Source of the DNA: Hanleya hanleyi
Lineage: Eukaryota > Mollusca > Polyplacophora > Lepidopleurida > Hanleyidae
NCBI GenBank assembly: GCA_036873755.1
Contig: JAVTVY010018675.1
Coordinates: 1 to 64,000 of the forward strand
Direction: 5' to 3'
Length of the DNA stretch: 64,000 bases
This document shows positions 12,540 through 24,560 of this stretch, piece by piece. The position numbers and the translations under genes were made by a program. Every line of letters starts with the position of its first letter. The stretch's first letter is position 1. Below the pieces are notes generated by a model. That model saw nothing but the letters and a program-made list of their open reading frames with translations, did not search any database and was not told where the DNA came from.

Positions 12540-12800
12540 CAACCCAATCATTCTGGGGAACCCTTTTTAGCCGTGGCTAAACCAATTCAGCTTGGGTTAA
12601 CCCAACATTTTGCTATCAAATCAGCTTTGGTCACACGAAAAAAATTCCGCTTTGTTGGTTAAAATGCTATCAGTCTGTCTTGTGGTAAACCCCATTAGAC
12701 TTTAGCTAAAACCCCATTCAGTTTTGACCCGCCCTTAATAAAACCCCAAGTCTGCTCAATTCATCTTTGACTGAACTCAATTCAGCTTTGGTTAAACCCA
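12540..12800. repeat. Degenerate short tandem repeat
   Basis: The words TTCAGCTTTGGTTAAACCCA, or close variants with GGTTAA and ACCCCATT, recur about six times at 25-40 bp spacing. The array is diverged and its edges are soft. It runs into the 131-codon frame at 12767-13162, which argues against that frame being a real gene. Confidence 0.5.
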
Positions 12801-14340
12801 ATGTTACTGTTAGCTTTGGAGTTGGAATGCTGAGCCCAATTCAGGCATCACATAAAAAAGCTGCTGCGATGCAATTGCGACTGCCAAAAAATAAAATCGA
12901 GTCGGGAAGAACACTTTGTGAGACTAGAAAAACAATTTGCAATACTTGCATTTTTATTTTTTCTACAAGCATGAAACCCACGCAAATTTTGGAGCGTTCT
13001 GTTTTTGTTTCCGATGTGTTTAGCCAGTACTGCATCTGTTCACCAGCATGTTTGCTCTACCTCTTCATTACATCAAGTCAATTTCTACGTTTCCAATTTG
13101 AGCTCGCCTTGATCAATACACATGTATCTGACCACTGTCAGTGTTCAAAATCCAAGTTGTAAATTGCACCTACGAACGAGAGACCAGGGCTTCGTGTTTA
13201 GAATTAAGTACGCGAGCTAAAAATAGCCCACATCAAAATATTTAGGAAAGCGTATTTGAAAGTCAGGCGAGTTGTTGCAATATAATACAATATAAAATAT
13301 GACAGTTTACGTGAGCTAAAAATCACTCTCGTGACATGAATTGACATACCAACATGACCAATCAGAACCCACACACCAATTGTGTGTAGGGGAATATCTT
13401 GTCTCAGTAGCTAGGTCAGTCCTCCTTATATAATTGTTGTGTTGATCCAATGGACCTGCATGTAATGATGTATAATATCTCTTTCAATCACGTCATGATT
13501 TGTGCATGAATTCATTCAAGCCGGCATGGCACATGAGCACTTATCCAGAAATCTATTCCAGTATGGCGTGTGTAACACAAAACTAATCAAATTGTCACCG
13601 AACGGCATGAAGTCCTGTATGTAACCTGATACACCAAATTAAAGCATGCTCTCCCAGGACCTTGTGCTGGCAATTAAGTTGATGTCATGTTACATGAGGG
13701 AGGTGTCAGGCTAATAGCGAAGTCTCCAAACTGTGACTGTACGAGTAATTTGCCCTTGTCCACTAGTGGGCGCTTGAGTCTGGGGGGGGGGGGGACAAAA
13801 TGTGGACTGAATAAGATGAAAAGAGGTAGGTACTCATCAAAACAGTGCAAACTATTGAGCAAACGACAATTCCAATAACTTCAAAATTGGGTTCGGCGGC
13901 ATGACTGACCACACTTGTCAATGTAATATTTTGTATTTGGCTATATCCACGTTTGAGGCGACATTTTCTATTGTAACGCCAGTGACATCATTATTATAAT
14001 GCGTAATGTCCTTTGTTGACGTCATGATGCTGTCGTCATATCTGATTGTTGCATGACGTCACAATACAACGTTGCTACTAAGAAAGATACATTGTATGGG
14101 ATTTTGTCCTCTCAGGTTCAAACGTCGTCTGGCAGACGGGGGCAAATACTCCTATCATGACAGAATGGAAACTTTCGTATTAAATTGCATTATGATCCCC
14201 ACCTGCCATTTGTCATGGATGCATGGGATAGAAGTGGGGTAAAACGTCATCAGGTTTCAGGCCTATAGGTCAGCCAATCAACAGCGCTCTTCCATGACAC
14301 ATTTCGAAATTCAAATGGATTGGATGTAAGTGACATCTCT
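12801..14340. other. Intergenic DNA, no gene recognised; two CRE-type sites
   Basis: No coding signal. Two perfect TGACGTCA palindromes lie at 14017-14024 and 14054-14061, 37 bp apart, which is the consensus for CREB/ATF-type factors. With no promoter nearby their role is unknown. A run of G lies near 13783-13794. Confidence 0.4.
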
Positions 14341-14772
14341 TGTTTATTTATAAGCAATCTGATTAAAACTCACACATAACCGCTCCTCTATCGGACATGT
14401 CGCTAATTAAGATCTGGGACAGTCTGTCTCTTAAATCTGTCACGCATGTCGGACTGGCGACCAATCAAGAGTCCAACTTCAACAGGCGAATAAGTGCCTA
14501 TCTGAGCAAATAATACTCTTCGGTGATTGCTCATGGAGAGCGAGAACTTCATCAGCCGCCTGGGTTGGATTTTTCTGAGCTTCATTCACTACAGAAATAA
14601 TCGGATATATAGGCACCTATTTGCCCGTTGAAGTTGGACTGTGATTGGTCGCCAGTCTGACATGCGCGACAGATTTAAGATACAGACTGTCTCAGATCTT
14701 AATTAGCGACATGTCCGATAGAGGAGCGGTTATTATGTCTGAGTTTTAATCGCATTGATTTATAAGTTGAAC
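14341..14772. mobile_element. Foldback MITE with long arms
   Basis: Two arms of about 170 bp are inverted copies: 14341-14515 and about 14595-14772. Both contain ACCGCTCCTCTATCGGACAT, TCGCTAATTAAGATCTG and TTGAAGTTGGACT or their complements. A loop of about 80 bp separates them. Transcripts across it would form a long hairpin. No coding capacity. Confidence 0.8.
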
Positions 14773-15249
14773 ACTGAAGGGGGTCAAATATATCAAGGCA
14801 AGTTTGAAATGGGAATGCAGAAATTGGCTTGATGTAGTGAAGATGGTGTTTTGAAACATGCAAAAGCAGAACTAACAACAGAGCTGGTAGCGGACATGTA
14901 TTCTCCACTGTGGTAGCTACAAGTACATAATTGTATTGGACACAATATGACCATGTACTAACTGTTTAGTATGTGGAGAGTGCCAGCTGGTAGCAGGAGT
15001 CTTCCTGGTCTATCACTGCATTGATAATTTGATATGTCAATAAGTAGGTCAAATCCCCATGTTTTTCTAATGTCATTGGGTACACACAACTTGAACTCAC
15101 ATCTGGTGAATAGCCTTCTTGACTTTCTACAATATTATATTTCAACTGTATTGTAGTCTGAATATAATAATGAAAGTCAAAAACTACATTATTATATTCC
15201 GACTGCAATTTTGAACTTAAATTATGCTATTTTCAAGGAATTACTTTTT
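14773..15249. other. Intergenic DNA, no gene recognised
   Basis: AT-rich. A short inverted word pair, AATATTATATTTCAACTGTA and a near-inverse around 15185, is present. No gene signal. Confidence 0.35.
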
Positions 15250-15744
15250 TATCCCCTGCTGGACCCCGGTCGGGGATATAGAATCACTGTTTGTGTCTGT
15301 GTGTGTCACGTTTTTCAGTTAAAGGGAACGTAAACTCTGGTGAACGTCTGTGACCAGTTAAAAGCTTTTTCCTCATAGAATGATCCAAATCGTGTATCAG
15401 ATATTTTTTTACATTTTTTTTTTAAGCAGTACTAAACGTTTTAACTTCGCTACACTGGAACAACATAGAAGAAGAATCTTCAACAGAGAAGAACATGTTT
15501 GAAGAATCTTGACGTCACCGTACACTAGTTCTTCTGCCTCTGGAGGTAAAAACGCGTCAATTGGCAGAGGTGCAGTATTCGAGACTGTAGATCACAAACA
15601 TGAACGAGGATGATAGTGCGACGTGTTGGGATTATTCCTGGCACCTTTTGACAGCCAAATGCAGAGCAGCCCGGCATGGTAGAATATCTGACAGAATCAG
15701 GCCGTATTCTACAAAGAAACTAATCTATAACATTGCATCTGTCA

Positions 15745-16050
15745 GTCGGGGAACGGACCCGTAGATCAGATCTCCGCGTGACACACAGAATCTACGCGTA
15801 ACTACGCGTAAAATACGTGTAGTTGATTTCCGCATGGCTCCGCATTGGCCACGCGGAATCATGCGGAGTATTGGGACGATTCAACACGGAATCTACGTGT
15901 AGAAAACTCCGCATGACACGGAGGAACGCGGAGGAACACGGAAACTGAGAAATTACTGAAATATGCATATTGACACGGAGAAAACTCCGAATGACACGGA
16001 GTCACACGGAGTTATCTCCGTGTGGAACACGGAAACTGAAAAATGACAGA
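15745..16050. repeat. Left ACACGG/ACGCGG word array
   Basis: Words of the form ACACGGA, CTCCGCATG, CTACGCGTA and CTCCGTGTG recur every 10-25 bp. The outer edge CCCGTAGATCAGATCTCCG is mirrored at the right array by the inverse of CGGAGATTTGAGCTACGGGG. This looks like a subterminal repeat array of the kind that binds a transposase, but such binding is inference. Confidence 0.55.
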
Positions 16051-16075
16051 ATTATGCATATTGCACAGCCCTTAT

Positions 16076-16370
16076 TAAAATACAATTAAGCCTTCTGGTG
16101 ACTAGTTGCAGCAATATTGCAGCAATATCTTTTCGTATGCAAATTAGGTTGCTGCAATAGCACCAGAAGTGTTGCAGCAATATTGCTGCAACTAGTTGCC
16201 AGAAGGAGAATTTGCGGCAACACATTGCTGCAACTATGTCACTTTTCATATGCAAATTAGGTTGCTGCACTATCGCCAGAATTGTTGCGGCAATATTGCT
16301 GCAACAAGTCGCCACAAGCTAAAATTGCAGCAGCATTCCAGTCAAGCATGTTGCTGCAATATTGCATGTA
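16076..16370. repeat. Palindromic GCAGCAATATTGCTGC repeat
   Basis: Two to three units of about 125 bp carry several copies of TTGCAGCAATATTGCTGCAA-like palindromes, each separated by ATGCAAATTAGGTTGCTGCA. ATGCAAAT is the octamer recognised by POU-domain factors in animals. The repeat sits inside the 4.4 kb element. Confidence 0.6.
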
Positions 16371-17062
16371 CATATGTGATTGACATCCGAAAATCACAAA
16401 AATGTGAAAATATTTAAGTTTGTAACCCAACCAAGTATAATAACATCTCTCACGAGTCCTGGGTGCCTGGCTTACGAGGACGAATAGAAAGAAGATATTG
16501 GGGGTCATGCACTGGCACAGCTCCTCCGATAGCTCACATATAATCACAAACACAAGTTAATCTGTTAGGTTTTGAATATGAAGAACAAGACAAGGTGATA
16601 TGAATTATATTTAATTTGGTATTTTAAACATGTTAAAGGTTGAAATATCACTATTATAAACTTGAGTGGCATAATCGACTCAGCATGGTATTGTATATTT
16701 TCCTACCTGTTATCCAGAGTCCTAAACAAGAGACGGTATGTAAATACTTAGAGGTGTGGAGCTTTTCGAAATTTATTGCACTGTCTGGCCCTGGCAATTA
16801 ATTAGATAGATGAAACTCCAATGCTGAATAGGAGCAAACTCTCTCATGATCTGGGAAGACTATCAATTTCTTTAAATTGTGAATAGTTAGCACACTTTAG
16901 CATGTTTAGTGACATAACCATGTCACGATTTTATAAAAAATCTTTCATCTAGGCATCCAATAATATTTCGTCATCACTCGGTTCACTGAAAGGATTGATC
17001 CATGCCTTGTGAATGTGTTTTTTTTTCAAGTAAATTCCAGCACAGTGCTACTTCTTTGAAAA

Positions 17063-17661
17063 TTATGGATCGACAGTATGTCTTGTGTCACAACTCCAAC
17101 CTGGGCAGGGGTGTCCAGTGTGCCTCTTCATGCTGTTCTTCCGAAATTCCCCAATATCAGTTCCACAATCAGTACACTGATATAGGCCTACCTGAAAATA
17201 AAATGCAAACAAATAAAATCAAATATAAAATTAATATTTTGACGTTTTTGCCCATATTTCGGATATAAATTTTTACACAAATGAAATCTTTTGGATATTA
17301 AACAATTATTGAAATTAATAGTTATCAAGGATCACAATTTTGCTTTTCTGAATTTCTTGGTAAAGTTGCCACACCATGACACATGCCATAGTTGTACAGT
17401 GTCCTCTTTTGAGCAGAATTTGTTGTGGAAATGTCAGGAACGAACGAGCATGTTGGTGGTGGTTTTACTTTTTTCAACTTAACAAACACACAGGTTTAAT
17501 TAAACTTGGTTGTTTTTGAACTTCAATGAGTAACATAAAACATGAAAGACAACCACGGAACATCACTGAACAATTGAATTTAATCTTACCAGATGTGTTG
17601 TTGTTGACGAATGTCGTCGGACGCACATCAGCCCGGCCGCCTTTGGAGTATTCGGACACAT
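17063..17661 (-). CDS. Possible two-exon zinc-finger-like small protein (hypothetical)
   Basis: On the - strand an ATG at 17661 opens 24 codons ending at a good donor (CTG then GTAAGA, exon 17590-17661). A T-rich acceptor (TTTTATTTTCAG) opens a second exon, 17063-17191, in the same phase and ending in TAA. The predicted product is 66 residues. Exon 2 begins VGLYQCTDCG and contains CTDC, then KRHTGH 14 residues later, then CPGWSCDTRH, so two zinc-ligand sets are conceivable. The first is C-x2-C-x14-H-x2-H, which is not a classical C2H2 spacing. I do not recognise the family. It lies wholly inside the 4.4 kb TTAA element and may be captured host sequence or chance. The intron is 398 bp. Confidence 0.25.
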
Positions 17662-19284
17662 GATTCACACGTCATCATCACATGGCAGTAAGAGTGTTGC
17701 CCAAACGTTTGCCAGACTACCAAGTGTATAATTAAAAGCATCCATTTCATGATTTACGACATACTGGTTGAACCAGAACTGGACAGAAGTACAACGAACA
17801 CCCGCCAATAACTTTTGAAACGGCGAAATTTGGCGCTATTCTTGCAGCACGAGATCACGTGGAGCGGGGAAATTCATTCAGTATCATCTCTCAGGCGGAT
17901 AACTATTCACGGTACAGCATGGTAGTGTCTGTTGTTGTTGTGTCTGTTCCGGATGTACCGACCGACGAATCATGTTGTTGTTCAATGACGGCTGCTGTTC
18001 AGATAGCTGCAAGATTTTACTCCCACACAAATAGATTTCACTCTTCTAAGTACCACTCCACATTCCAAAGAATAAATCATTGAATATATCATTTTAGTTG
18101 TTTTGTAATTAGCGTCTGCTCTCTCTCTCTCTTCCCGCGACCTCTCAATGCTACGCGCCAAAAATAAACGGCTCGAGAAGTGTATGTATAAAAACTCGGA
18201 CTTCAACCTAAAATCGGATCTCCGGATCAATTATTTTTCTTTCATGAGAATACTATCAATTCTCACTTAGAATACTGAACTGTTTGAAGAATAAAATAAT
18301 TCTTGTCGTTTGTAAGGACAGTAATTAGTCTTAATTAAACTTGTCACGATACTTCTAATTTTCGAGTCCGCTTCCGGATTTTTGCAGTTTCGATTCCGAA
18401 TTTTTTGCAAATCGGCAATTCATCTGGCCTTTGCTAGGGTTCAGTTTTCGTGGATTCACTTCTGCGTGAACTCTGTTACTAAACTGATCAAGTCTATGTT
18501 GTCTAAAGAGTATCACTGCGAAGCAAAGACCCAGAAGAAAGAAATATTTGAATACTTGGGCTACATCAATGTTTAAAACTGCTGCTAATTTCACAAGACT
18601 CTATAACTCCCGCGACTTTGAATGGAAATCCAAATGTTGAATACAACTTGAACAACAACAACATGCCGAATATCCGTCCCATGATAGAAACTGTGGATAG
18701 TTTTGTTTCCTTTAACTTATTCCAATTTAAGGACTTTGTTTCTTTTGCAAAAGCCATGTGATAGAGGTCTGGTGTAATAATTTTATTAATTTCATTTATT
18801 TAGAGTTTGCCGTTCCAAAAATAAATAAATAAACAAAAAAATAACTCAGTGCTCCAAAGAAAGGTAAGGTAATATTTTTTCAAAGGATAATCCTTAAAGT
18901 ATTAATGAACTAATGAGAACAAAAGTATAACAATAGTGAGAAACGAGCGTACCGGTAGTGAAAATGATAAGTAGGCCCTACTGATCACGGTGTATGTTAG
19001 TTTGGTGAGGTTCTGCTTGAGAAACTATAAGATAACATTTGTTCATAAGATTTTGACTTGTATAATATGTCTATTCTTGAGAGTTGAATTAAAACAGAAC
19101 TTAATTGAACTTTCATTTGTTTATGTCATTTACATGTAGTGCATTTGGCTCTATTGGGGAACGCTGTATTTGATGCCATTGAAATTGTGATCTCTTATAT
19201 GTAATACATTATCTTACATTGCTATGTCCAATATGGCCTGGACCTGTGTAAATGTATATCCTATTATTGAAAAATAATCTAAGT

Positions 19285-19460
19285 CCAATCCGTGTCAAAA
19301 ATAATCAAAGTCCACAAACTCCGTGTCCTTCCGTGTCAACACGGAGAAAGCTCCGTGTGGATATATTCAGCTTACACGGAAATTTTGCAGTTCCGTGTTG
19401 TTCCGTGTAAATTCCGTGTAGATCCGTGTGAATGCGGAGATTTGAGCTACGGGGAGAGGT
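19285..19460. repeat. Right ACACGG/CCGTGT word array
   Basis: Words TCCGTGT and ACACGGA recur about twelve times. The array is inverted relative to 15745-16050, which gives the 4.4 kb element a mirrored subterminal structure. Confidence 0.55.
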
Positions 19461-20101
19461 GCATAAAATCGACGATGTGCGGCCATGTTATCTCAGCGCA
19501 GAGAATGTCCGATGACATAGGAGATTATCGGCACAACTGAATATTACGCTTTCCCATTGGTTTAAAATCATGCCCACAATAAACATGGCGGTGCCCTCAA
19601 GAAATTGCAAATCACAGTATTTTCTATGTTTGCGTCTTTCTCATTCATTGGGAAAATATGGGAAAAAATCTTTGTCACGATTTTTTTAATCGATAGGGAC
19701 TCTTGTATAATTCCCACGGTATTTTACCACAGAGTTTACGTTCCCTTTAACATGATAACTTGAAAACTGTTGATTCAATTCATTCCAAATATTAACTGAA
19801 GGGTATTATTGGGGAATAGCTTTCAGCCTGATTTTGAGGTCACTAGGTCAAAAATTAAGGTCAAATGGGCTAGAAAATCTGCAAAAACAAAAGGAAAATC
19901 TTCAGTTACAGTTGAAATATTGGGTTTAGGCATTGGGCATTTAGTGCCGATGATGCAAAGAAGAACCTTATATTATGTTTAGCCTAGGTCAAACGGTTAA
20001 AGGTCAAGCTCACGGAAGTCAGAGAATCTGTATACCATGGAAAATCTCCTGCTTGAAGTCCAGAATTAATTTAAAACTTGATGTCAGTCTAACTTGCATA
20101 T

Positions 20102-21230
20102 CAGGCCACGACATTTAACGCGAACGATCGTTTCGTTCGCGTATCGGTTACGCAAAATCAAATTCCCGCGAACGGAAAATCGGTTACGCGACTCGTGAGT
20201 TGCACTCGTTTTTCTGTCATTGGTATTGTCTTGATCCTTGGAAAGAAGGGTGAGTGATCGCTGCCACTGAAGGCTGCTAGGCGTGCGATTTGTAACATGT
20301 TATCAACAAAAATTCTTGTTTTCTTCGCTTGGCGAAGATATCTAACACGCTTGATACAGGAAACGGAACTGAACTCAGGTGTGAGACATGCGCAGATCAC
20401 GATATAACGACAGGATCTCGACTACAGTCATAGGGCGCACACAGTCTGCGACACGTGCCTTACAACAGAAGATTGGCCAACACCAAATCAAGCGCTCCCA
20501 TTGGTCGCTGATTGACGGGAAACTTGTACAACCTGTGAAGTGCAACTCTACCGTCTCAACATGAACTTGAGCAAGAGACTACATAGACACGTCAAACTCC
20601 ATGTGCTTTCAGTTTCAGTTGGCGGGACGACGGGAATATGAGCACAAATTTACCATGTGGTTTTCTTCGCTGATAGTAGTGAGATACACTTTGAAATAAA
20701 ACTACCGGCTATGTTCTAAAGTTAAAATTCCAAAAGAAAACTGTAGTTCATTGACGACGACGTACATGACAGGAGATTATGCGGAGTCCAGTTTTCGTTT
20801 TTATACTTTCGTAATTTGTCAACCTCCAAAGACTGACCTCTGCAAGTATTCACCCACATCTCACAAACTATATTCAGATTGTGGTTGAAATATTGCTAAA
20901 TGCCTGGACCAAAATGATTAAATAATAAAGAATAGTGTTTTATTATAATTATAAAACATTTTTTTATTTCTTGTAAGGACCAAAACAGGAATCTTGAATG
21001 AAATTAAGCAGAGTCCATAAAGTGGTGACACTGACATAGTCCATTTAACCCAGGTTCTGGTGGTTGCTTACATTGATGACATACAGCATTTTGTTAAATT
21101 CTGCGTAACCTTTTCACGTAACCTTTGGGTTACGCGGTCAAGTTTGACGTAACCTAACCCACAGGTTACGCAACTGCAGTAGCCGTAACCCTTTTTTGGG
21201 TTACGCAATGATCTCAAATGTCATGGCCTG
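20102..21230. mobile_element. TIR element with 5 bp target duplication
   Basis: The left end is CAGGCCACGACATTT and the right end is its near-perfect inverse AAATGTCATGGCCTG. Both sides are flanked by CATAT (20097-20101 and 21231-21235), a clean 5 bp target duplication. Subterminal GGTTACGC words recur in both orientations. CAG ends with 5-bp duplications fit the hAT5 type better than classical hAT (8 bp). No transposase is present in 1129 bp, so it is non-autonomous. Confidence 0.8.
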
Positions 21231-21930
21231 CATATGGGCAGAGAATAACCCTATTTACTTTGAGGTCAAAGGGTCAAACAAAGGTCAATGTCACCTAGGC
21301 CAAAATATATGGAAAAGGTGGGAAATTGTGAACTCCAGTTCAGAGATGTGGATTATGATCAAATTCCAAGTATACATTTGTACCTCAAACTCATTGCAGG
21401 TAATTGATTTTGGTTGATTATTTCCTCTTGGTCAAATTTGACGAAAGACTTTGTGTCATCGCGGCAGCGTCTGTCCATAGTCGGTGTAGACATGATATCT
21501 CTTGAAGGACTATATAGCCTGGCTCTTCAAATTTATACAGAAGTTGCACTTGGTGATGGGTCAGAATGGAAATTGATTGACCCTGACCTAATTTTAAAGG
21601 TCAGATTCTAGTTTGAATGATCACAGATAGGGTATTCAAATTCATATTGCACTTGTAACTGATGATGAACTTGAAACCAACCCAAGTTGACTGACCTTGA
21701 CCTATTTTTACAAGGTCATTCACTGTTTATGAGGACATATCTTGAAGAATTATAGCCAAGCTTTCCAAACTAATGCTATATGCATCTGGTGATGATTCAA
21801 AGATAAGTTGAAGATCAGATTGACCTTGTCCCATTAGGTGCAAGGTCAGATTCTATTATTTCTTCCTTGATCAATGTTAAATAAGTACTAGTATTTCGTT
21901 GTTTTGACTCCCCTGACTGGGGACTATTCA

Positions 21931-22799
21931 GCGGGCTCTTTTTCCCAGCAAAGTCGCCTTCCTTGATGAGGCGAGTGTTCTCAGTGCGCATTGTTCTGTA
22001 GTCACTATTGTTAAGGAGCTGATAGTATGGCATTCTTTATCAAGAGTCAGTTAAACCACAGCTGTCAGGTTTTGGCAGGTCTAAAAAATGGGTGTCGGAC
22101 CACTGGGCCAAAATCAAAAAAAATCACTACAAACCATTAGACCGAAGTCAGACTCATTTATCCATTGGTTAAATGAGGTCTGATGCTGACAGGTTTATTT
22201 AAGAAGTAATGTTTTCATAGGCGTGCTCAATGGTTATTTAACGCATGGTTAGTGTGGGAAAGTTTATATTTTAGGGCAAGGGCGAAAACATTATTTCTAT
22301 TCTATTGCACTACTAAAATTGATTATCAACAAAGATTACAGTGAAAGGTTGAGAACATATTAAAAAACTTTGACAACCTTTCTCCCGATTCTTGAAAAAA
22401 CTCGTCCATTGATATTGGCACGATGTTTCCGTCTCGGTTGGCATCATGCCAATGTCAGTGGACAAGTTTATGTGCATGGTCTCTCCAATGGAGAGTTATT
22501 CTGTCAGCTGAGTCAGCTCCGTGAAACAGACTTGGATTTAGGTCTATTTGTGTCATTTGTTAATCAATTTCGCGATGAAAACAGCAGTTAAACTTGAGAA
22601 AGAAATTCCATTTTGTAATTTATTTGTGTGTTTATTCGATTGTATGAAGCAGACGACCCCTTCCTCTCCCGCCTTGTAAAATAGAATCTCCCAATGAACA
22701 GCTGCACTTGACACATGTACATTTCACACAACCATGCTAAATCACTCAATAATTGCATGATTAACAAGTTGTTATTATAGACACAAGCAGCATGGGCAT
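21931..22799. other. Intergenic DNA, no gene recognised
   Basis: A 73-codon + strand frame at 22370-22591 has no recognised domain. Nothing else is supported. Confidence 0.35.
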
Positions 22800-23100
22800 T
22801 CATAAGACATACATGTATTCTGTTGTCAAGGCGAACCGGGATGATGGATATACATGAGCACTGGTGAGTCGGGATTGAAATATCGATCGCTGTCTAATGA
22901 CGGTTTTGAGATACCCGATGCACAATTGGCCCTTCAGTAGGATGTTTGTGACCTCGAAACCGCCGCTGTCTTGCCATGTCAGTTTCAAGTTCGAATTCGG
23001 ATCTCGCATGAGGTCACGATCCACAGCGTGACTACACTGACGCTTCAAAATGAATGAACGCCCACGATTCGAGACATTGATCTGGCCCCAACAGGATCCC
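22800..23100 (-). repeat. Dispersed repeat F, copy 1
   Basis: Read on the - strand this matches 31960-32270 through words such as TTGAAACTGACATGG, GGGCCAATTGT and TATCTCAAAACCG. Identity is moderate. The 100-codon open frame across it does not align in protein with the other copy, so the likeness is at DNA level, as expected for a mobile repeat. Confidence 0.6.
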
Positions 23101-24439
23101 ATACCGAAAGTTTGGCCCCCGGATGCACCGCCACCGTCCGATCAAATGATGCCAGTTACTCATGGACAGATTGACCCAGATCAAACAATATAAATAGAGA
23201 AAACTTTCATTTCAGATCAACCATGACTGCGGCATAATGAAATAACAGAACTTTCTGAAACAGCGCGGTCAGGCTTTCATTTTGCTTCTTCAAATCGAAG
23301 CCCGCAATCTGTGTTTTGCTCACCTTTCTTATTGTATATATATTTCACTGCAGCTTGTTAGTTCTAGTTTTGTTTATTTTAAAACTTGTCAGTTTCCTGT
23401 GACTAGCTAATTAAACTGGTGAGTTGGTTGCGGAAGAAAACGTCTGTCCCATAATGCTATCTGACATTTTGTGTTGATTGGTCAAAGTACATGAACATGT
23501 ACATGTATGTAGCTGTAAAGAATTATTTTTATGCCATAAGGTCAACAAACTGCCTTCAGATAGGAAGGAGATCAGATCCTGGGTTGTAGAATCGGTTTCT
23601 GGGTCTTTCTGTAATCCGGTTAAATCCGTGAGCTTCGTCGGAAATCCCCATCTCGAAACCAAGAAAATGTATGGTAAAAATTGCATGGGTCTATTTCTCC
23701 ATGGTCTGAGCTCCTAAACTCCATGGGCTCTGCGGCCTTCTGGGATAGCTAAGGACCTGTGTAAGTTTTATACAAGCTTACTGTTTATTTACTTGCATCA
23801 GTACATTTAATACACCAGAGTACATGAGCACTCTTTTTAGGCCATAAGGCAAACATAAGCCTAACCTATAGTGACCTGGTTACATTTCATTTTAGTATTA
23901 ACGTAACATGGAGGGGCTTGGTGTGTAATATTATGGCCTATTAAGCATGATGTACATGTATCTGTTGAGCATACATCCATGTATAATTAAAACCAGTTAA
24001 ACCCCATCACATTCAGAATTATTTAGTAAGCATAGAGTTGGCAATTTTTTTGTTGAGTAGGAGTTATTTTAAGGCAAATGCATGTGCAGGATACACTGCA
24101 ATCGTGAAGATTAATATTTTGGGCTCTGTGTTTAACTGATGAGAAAAAATATACAGGCAGTGCATAATATGTTGGACACAGTTAGTGAAATAATTGGCAT
24201 GTGCAGTGGTCATGCGAAGTACATATACATGTAAGTTGAAATATGAGCCCCTGAATTTTTTTTCCCTTATATTCATAAGCTTATAGACCTAATGGGTAAC
24301 ATTTCACATTAACACATAGCTCTTACCCTTCACAGAGAGTATAAATGAACACTTTCTAATATCAAGGCCAGGAAAATTTTGAAATTACTGACTTCATTTT
24401 ATGCAAACTGAAGCAACTTTGAATGACTATTATTTCAGA
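23101..24439. other. Intergenic DNA, no gene recognised
   Basis: Both strands were read for exon-like frames. Only short frames without domains are present, several spanning TACATGTA-rich stretches. Confidence 0.35.
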
Positions 24440-24560
24440 AATAATTTTTCCGAAAATGCCCAGATGTGTGAGATTTTGGTGCTCCATGACATATTCTGAT
24501 GAGACAGATGTCAAATTTTTGAGTCGCCTGCCGAATGTGTGAGAGTCGATAGGTCTGTCA
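24440..24560. repeat. CTCACGCATT family fragment
   Basis: It contains ATGTGTGAGATTTTGG and GTGTGAGAGTCGATAGGTCT, related to the ends of 10946-11664 and 25375-25770. It is diverged and partial. Confidence 0.4.

Larger units (their letters stand above)
15319..19750. mobile_element. 4.4 kb TTAA-bounded element (family T1)
   Basis: Ends are TTAAAGGGAACGTAAACTCT at 15319 and AGAGTTTACGTTCCCTTTAA ending at 19750, with TTAA as the apparent target duplication. Outside the ends the host repeat R7 reads on. Inside are arrays of ACACGG/CCGTGT words near each end, a palindromic GCAGCAATATTGC repeat and a possible two-exon zinc-finger-like reading frame. No transposase is recognised. It could be a non-autonomous relative of a piggyBac- or Kolobok-like element, or a composite of nested inserts. 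Confidence 0.65.
15250..21930 (+). mobile_element. Satellite-carrying mobile element R7, interrupted twice
   Basis: The left end is 15250-15318, with the inverted words GGACCCCGGTCGGGGATA and then GTGTGTCTGTGTGTGTCACG. The body resumes at 19751-20101 and 21231-21930, after removal of two inserted transposons. The body holds diverged units rich in AGGTCA words, including AGGTCACTAGGTCA (a DR2 arrangement) near 19836. The right end is near CTCCCCTGACTGGGGACTAT. Joining across the inserts is supported by the shared TTAA and by the CATAT target duplication. The unit structure is weaker than in R1 or R3. Confidence 0.5.

Noticed and set aside
12767..13162. 131-codon + strand open frame, one of the longest in the window
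   Set aside because: It starts in a degenerate repeat, has no recognised domain, and has a shadow frame on the other strand over the same stretch.
17474..17668. 64-codon - strand frame over the same DNA as the zinc-finger-like exon
   Set aside because: It starts at GTG just after a stop; the alternative frame from ATG 17661 joins a downstream exon in phase.
18355..18594. - strand frame with a hydrophobic segment (FLLGLCFAVILF) like a type II membrane anchor
   Set aside because: No ATG opens the frame, no downstream exon could be joined in phase, and it sits inside the 4.4 kb TTAA element.
22800..23102. 100-codon - strand frame
   Set aside because: The matching copy at 31960-32270 is similar in DNA but not in protein, so this is a repeat, not a gene.
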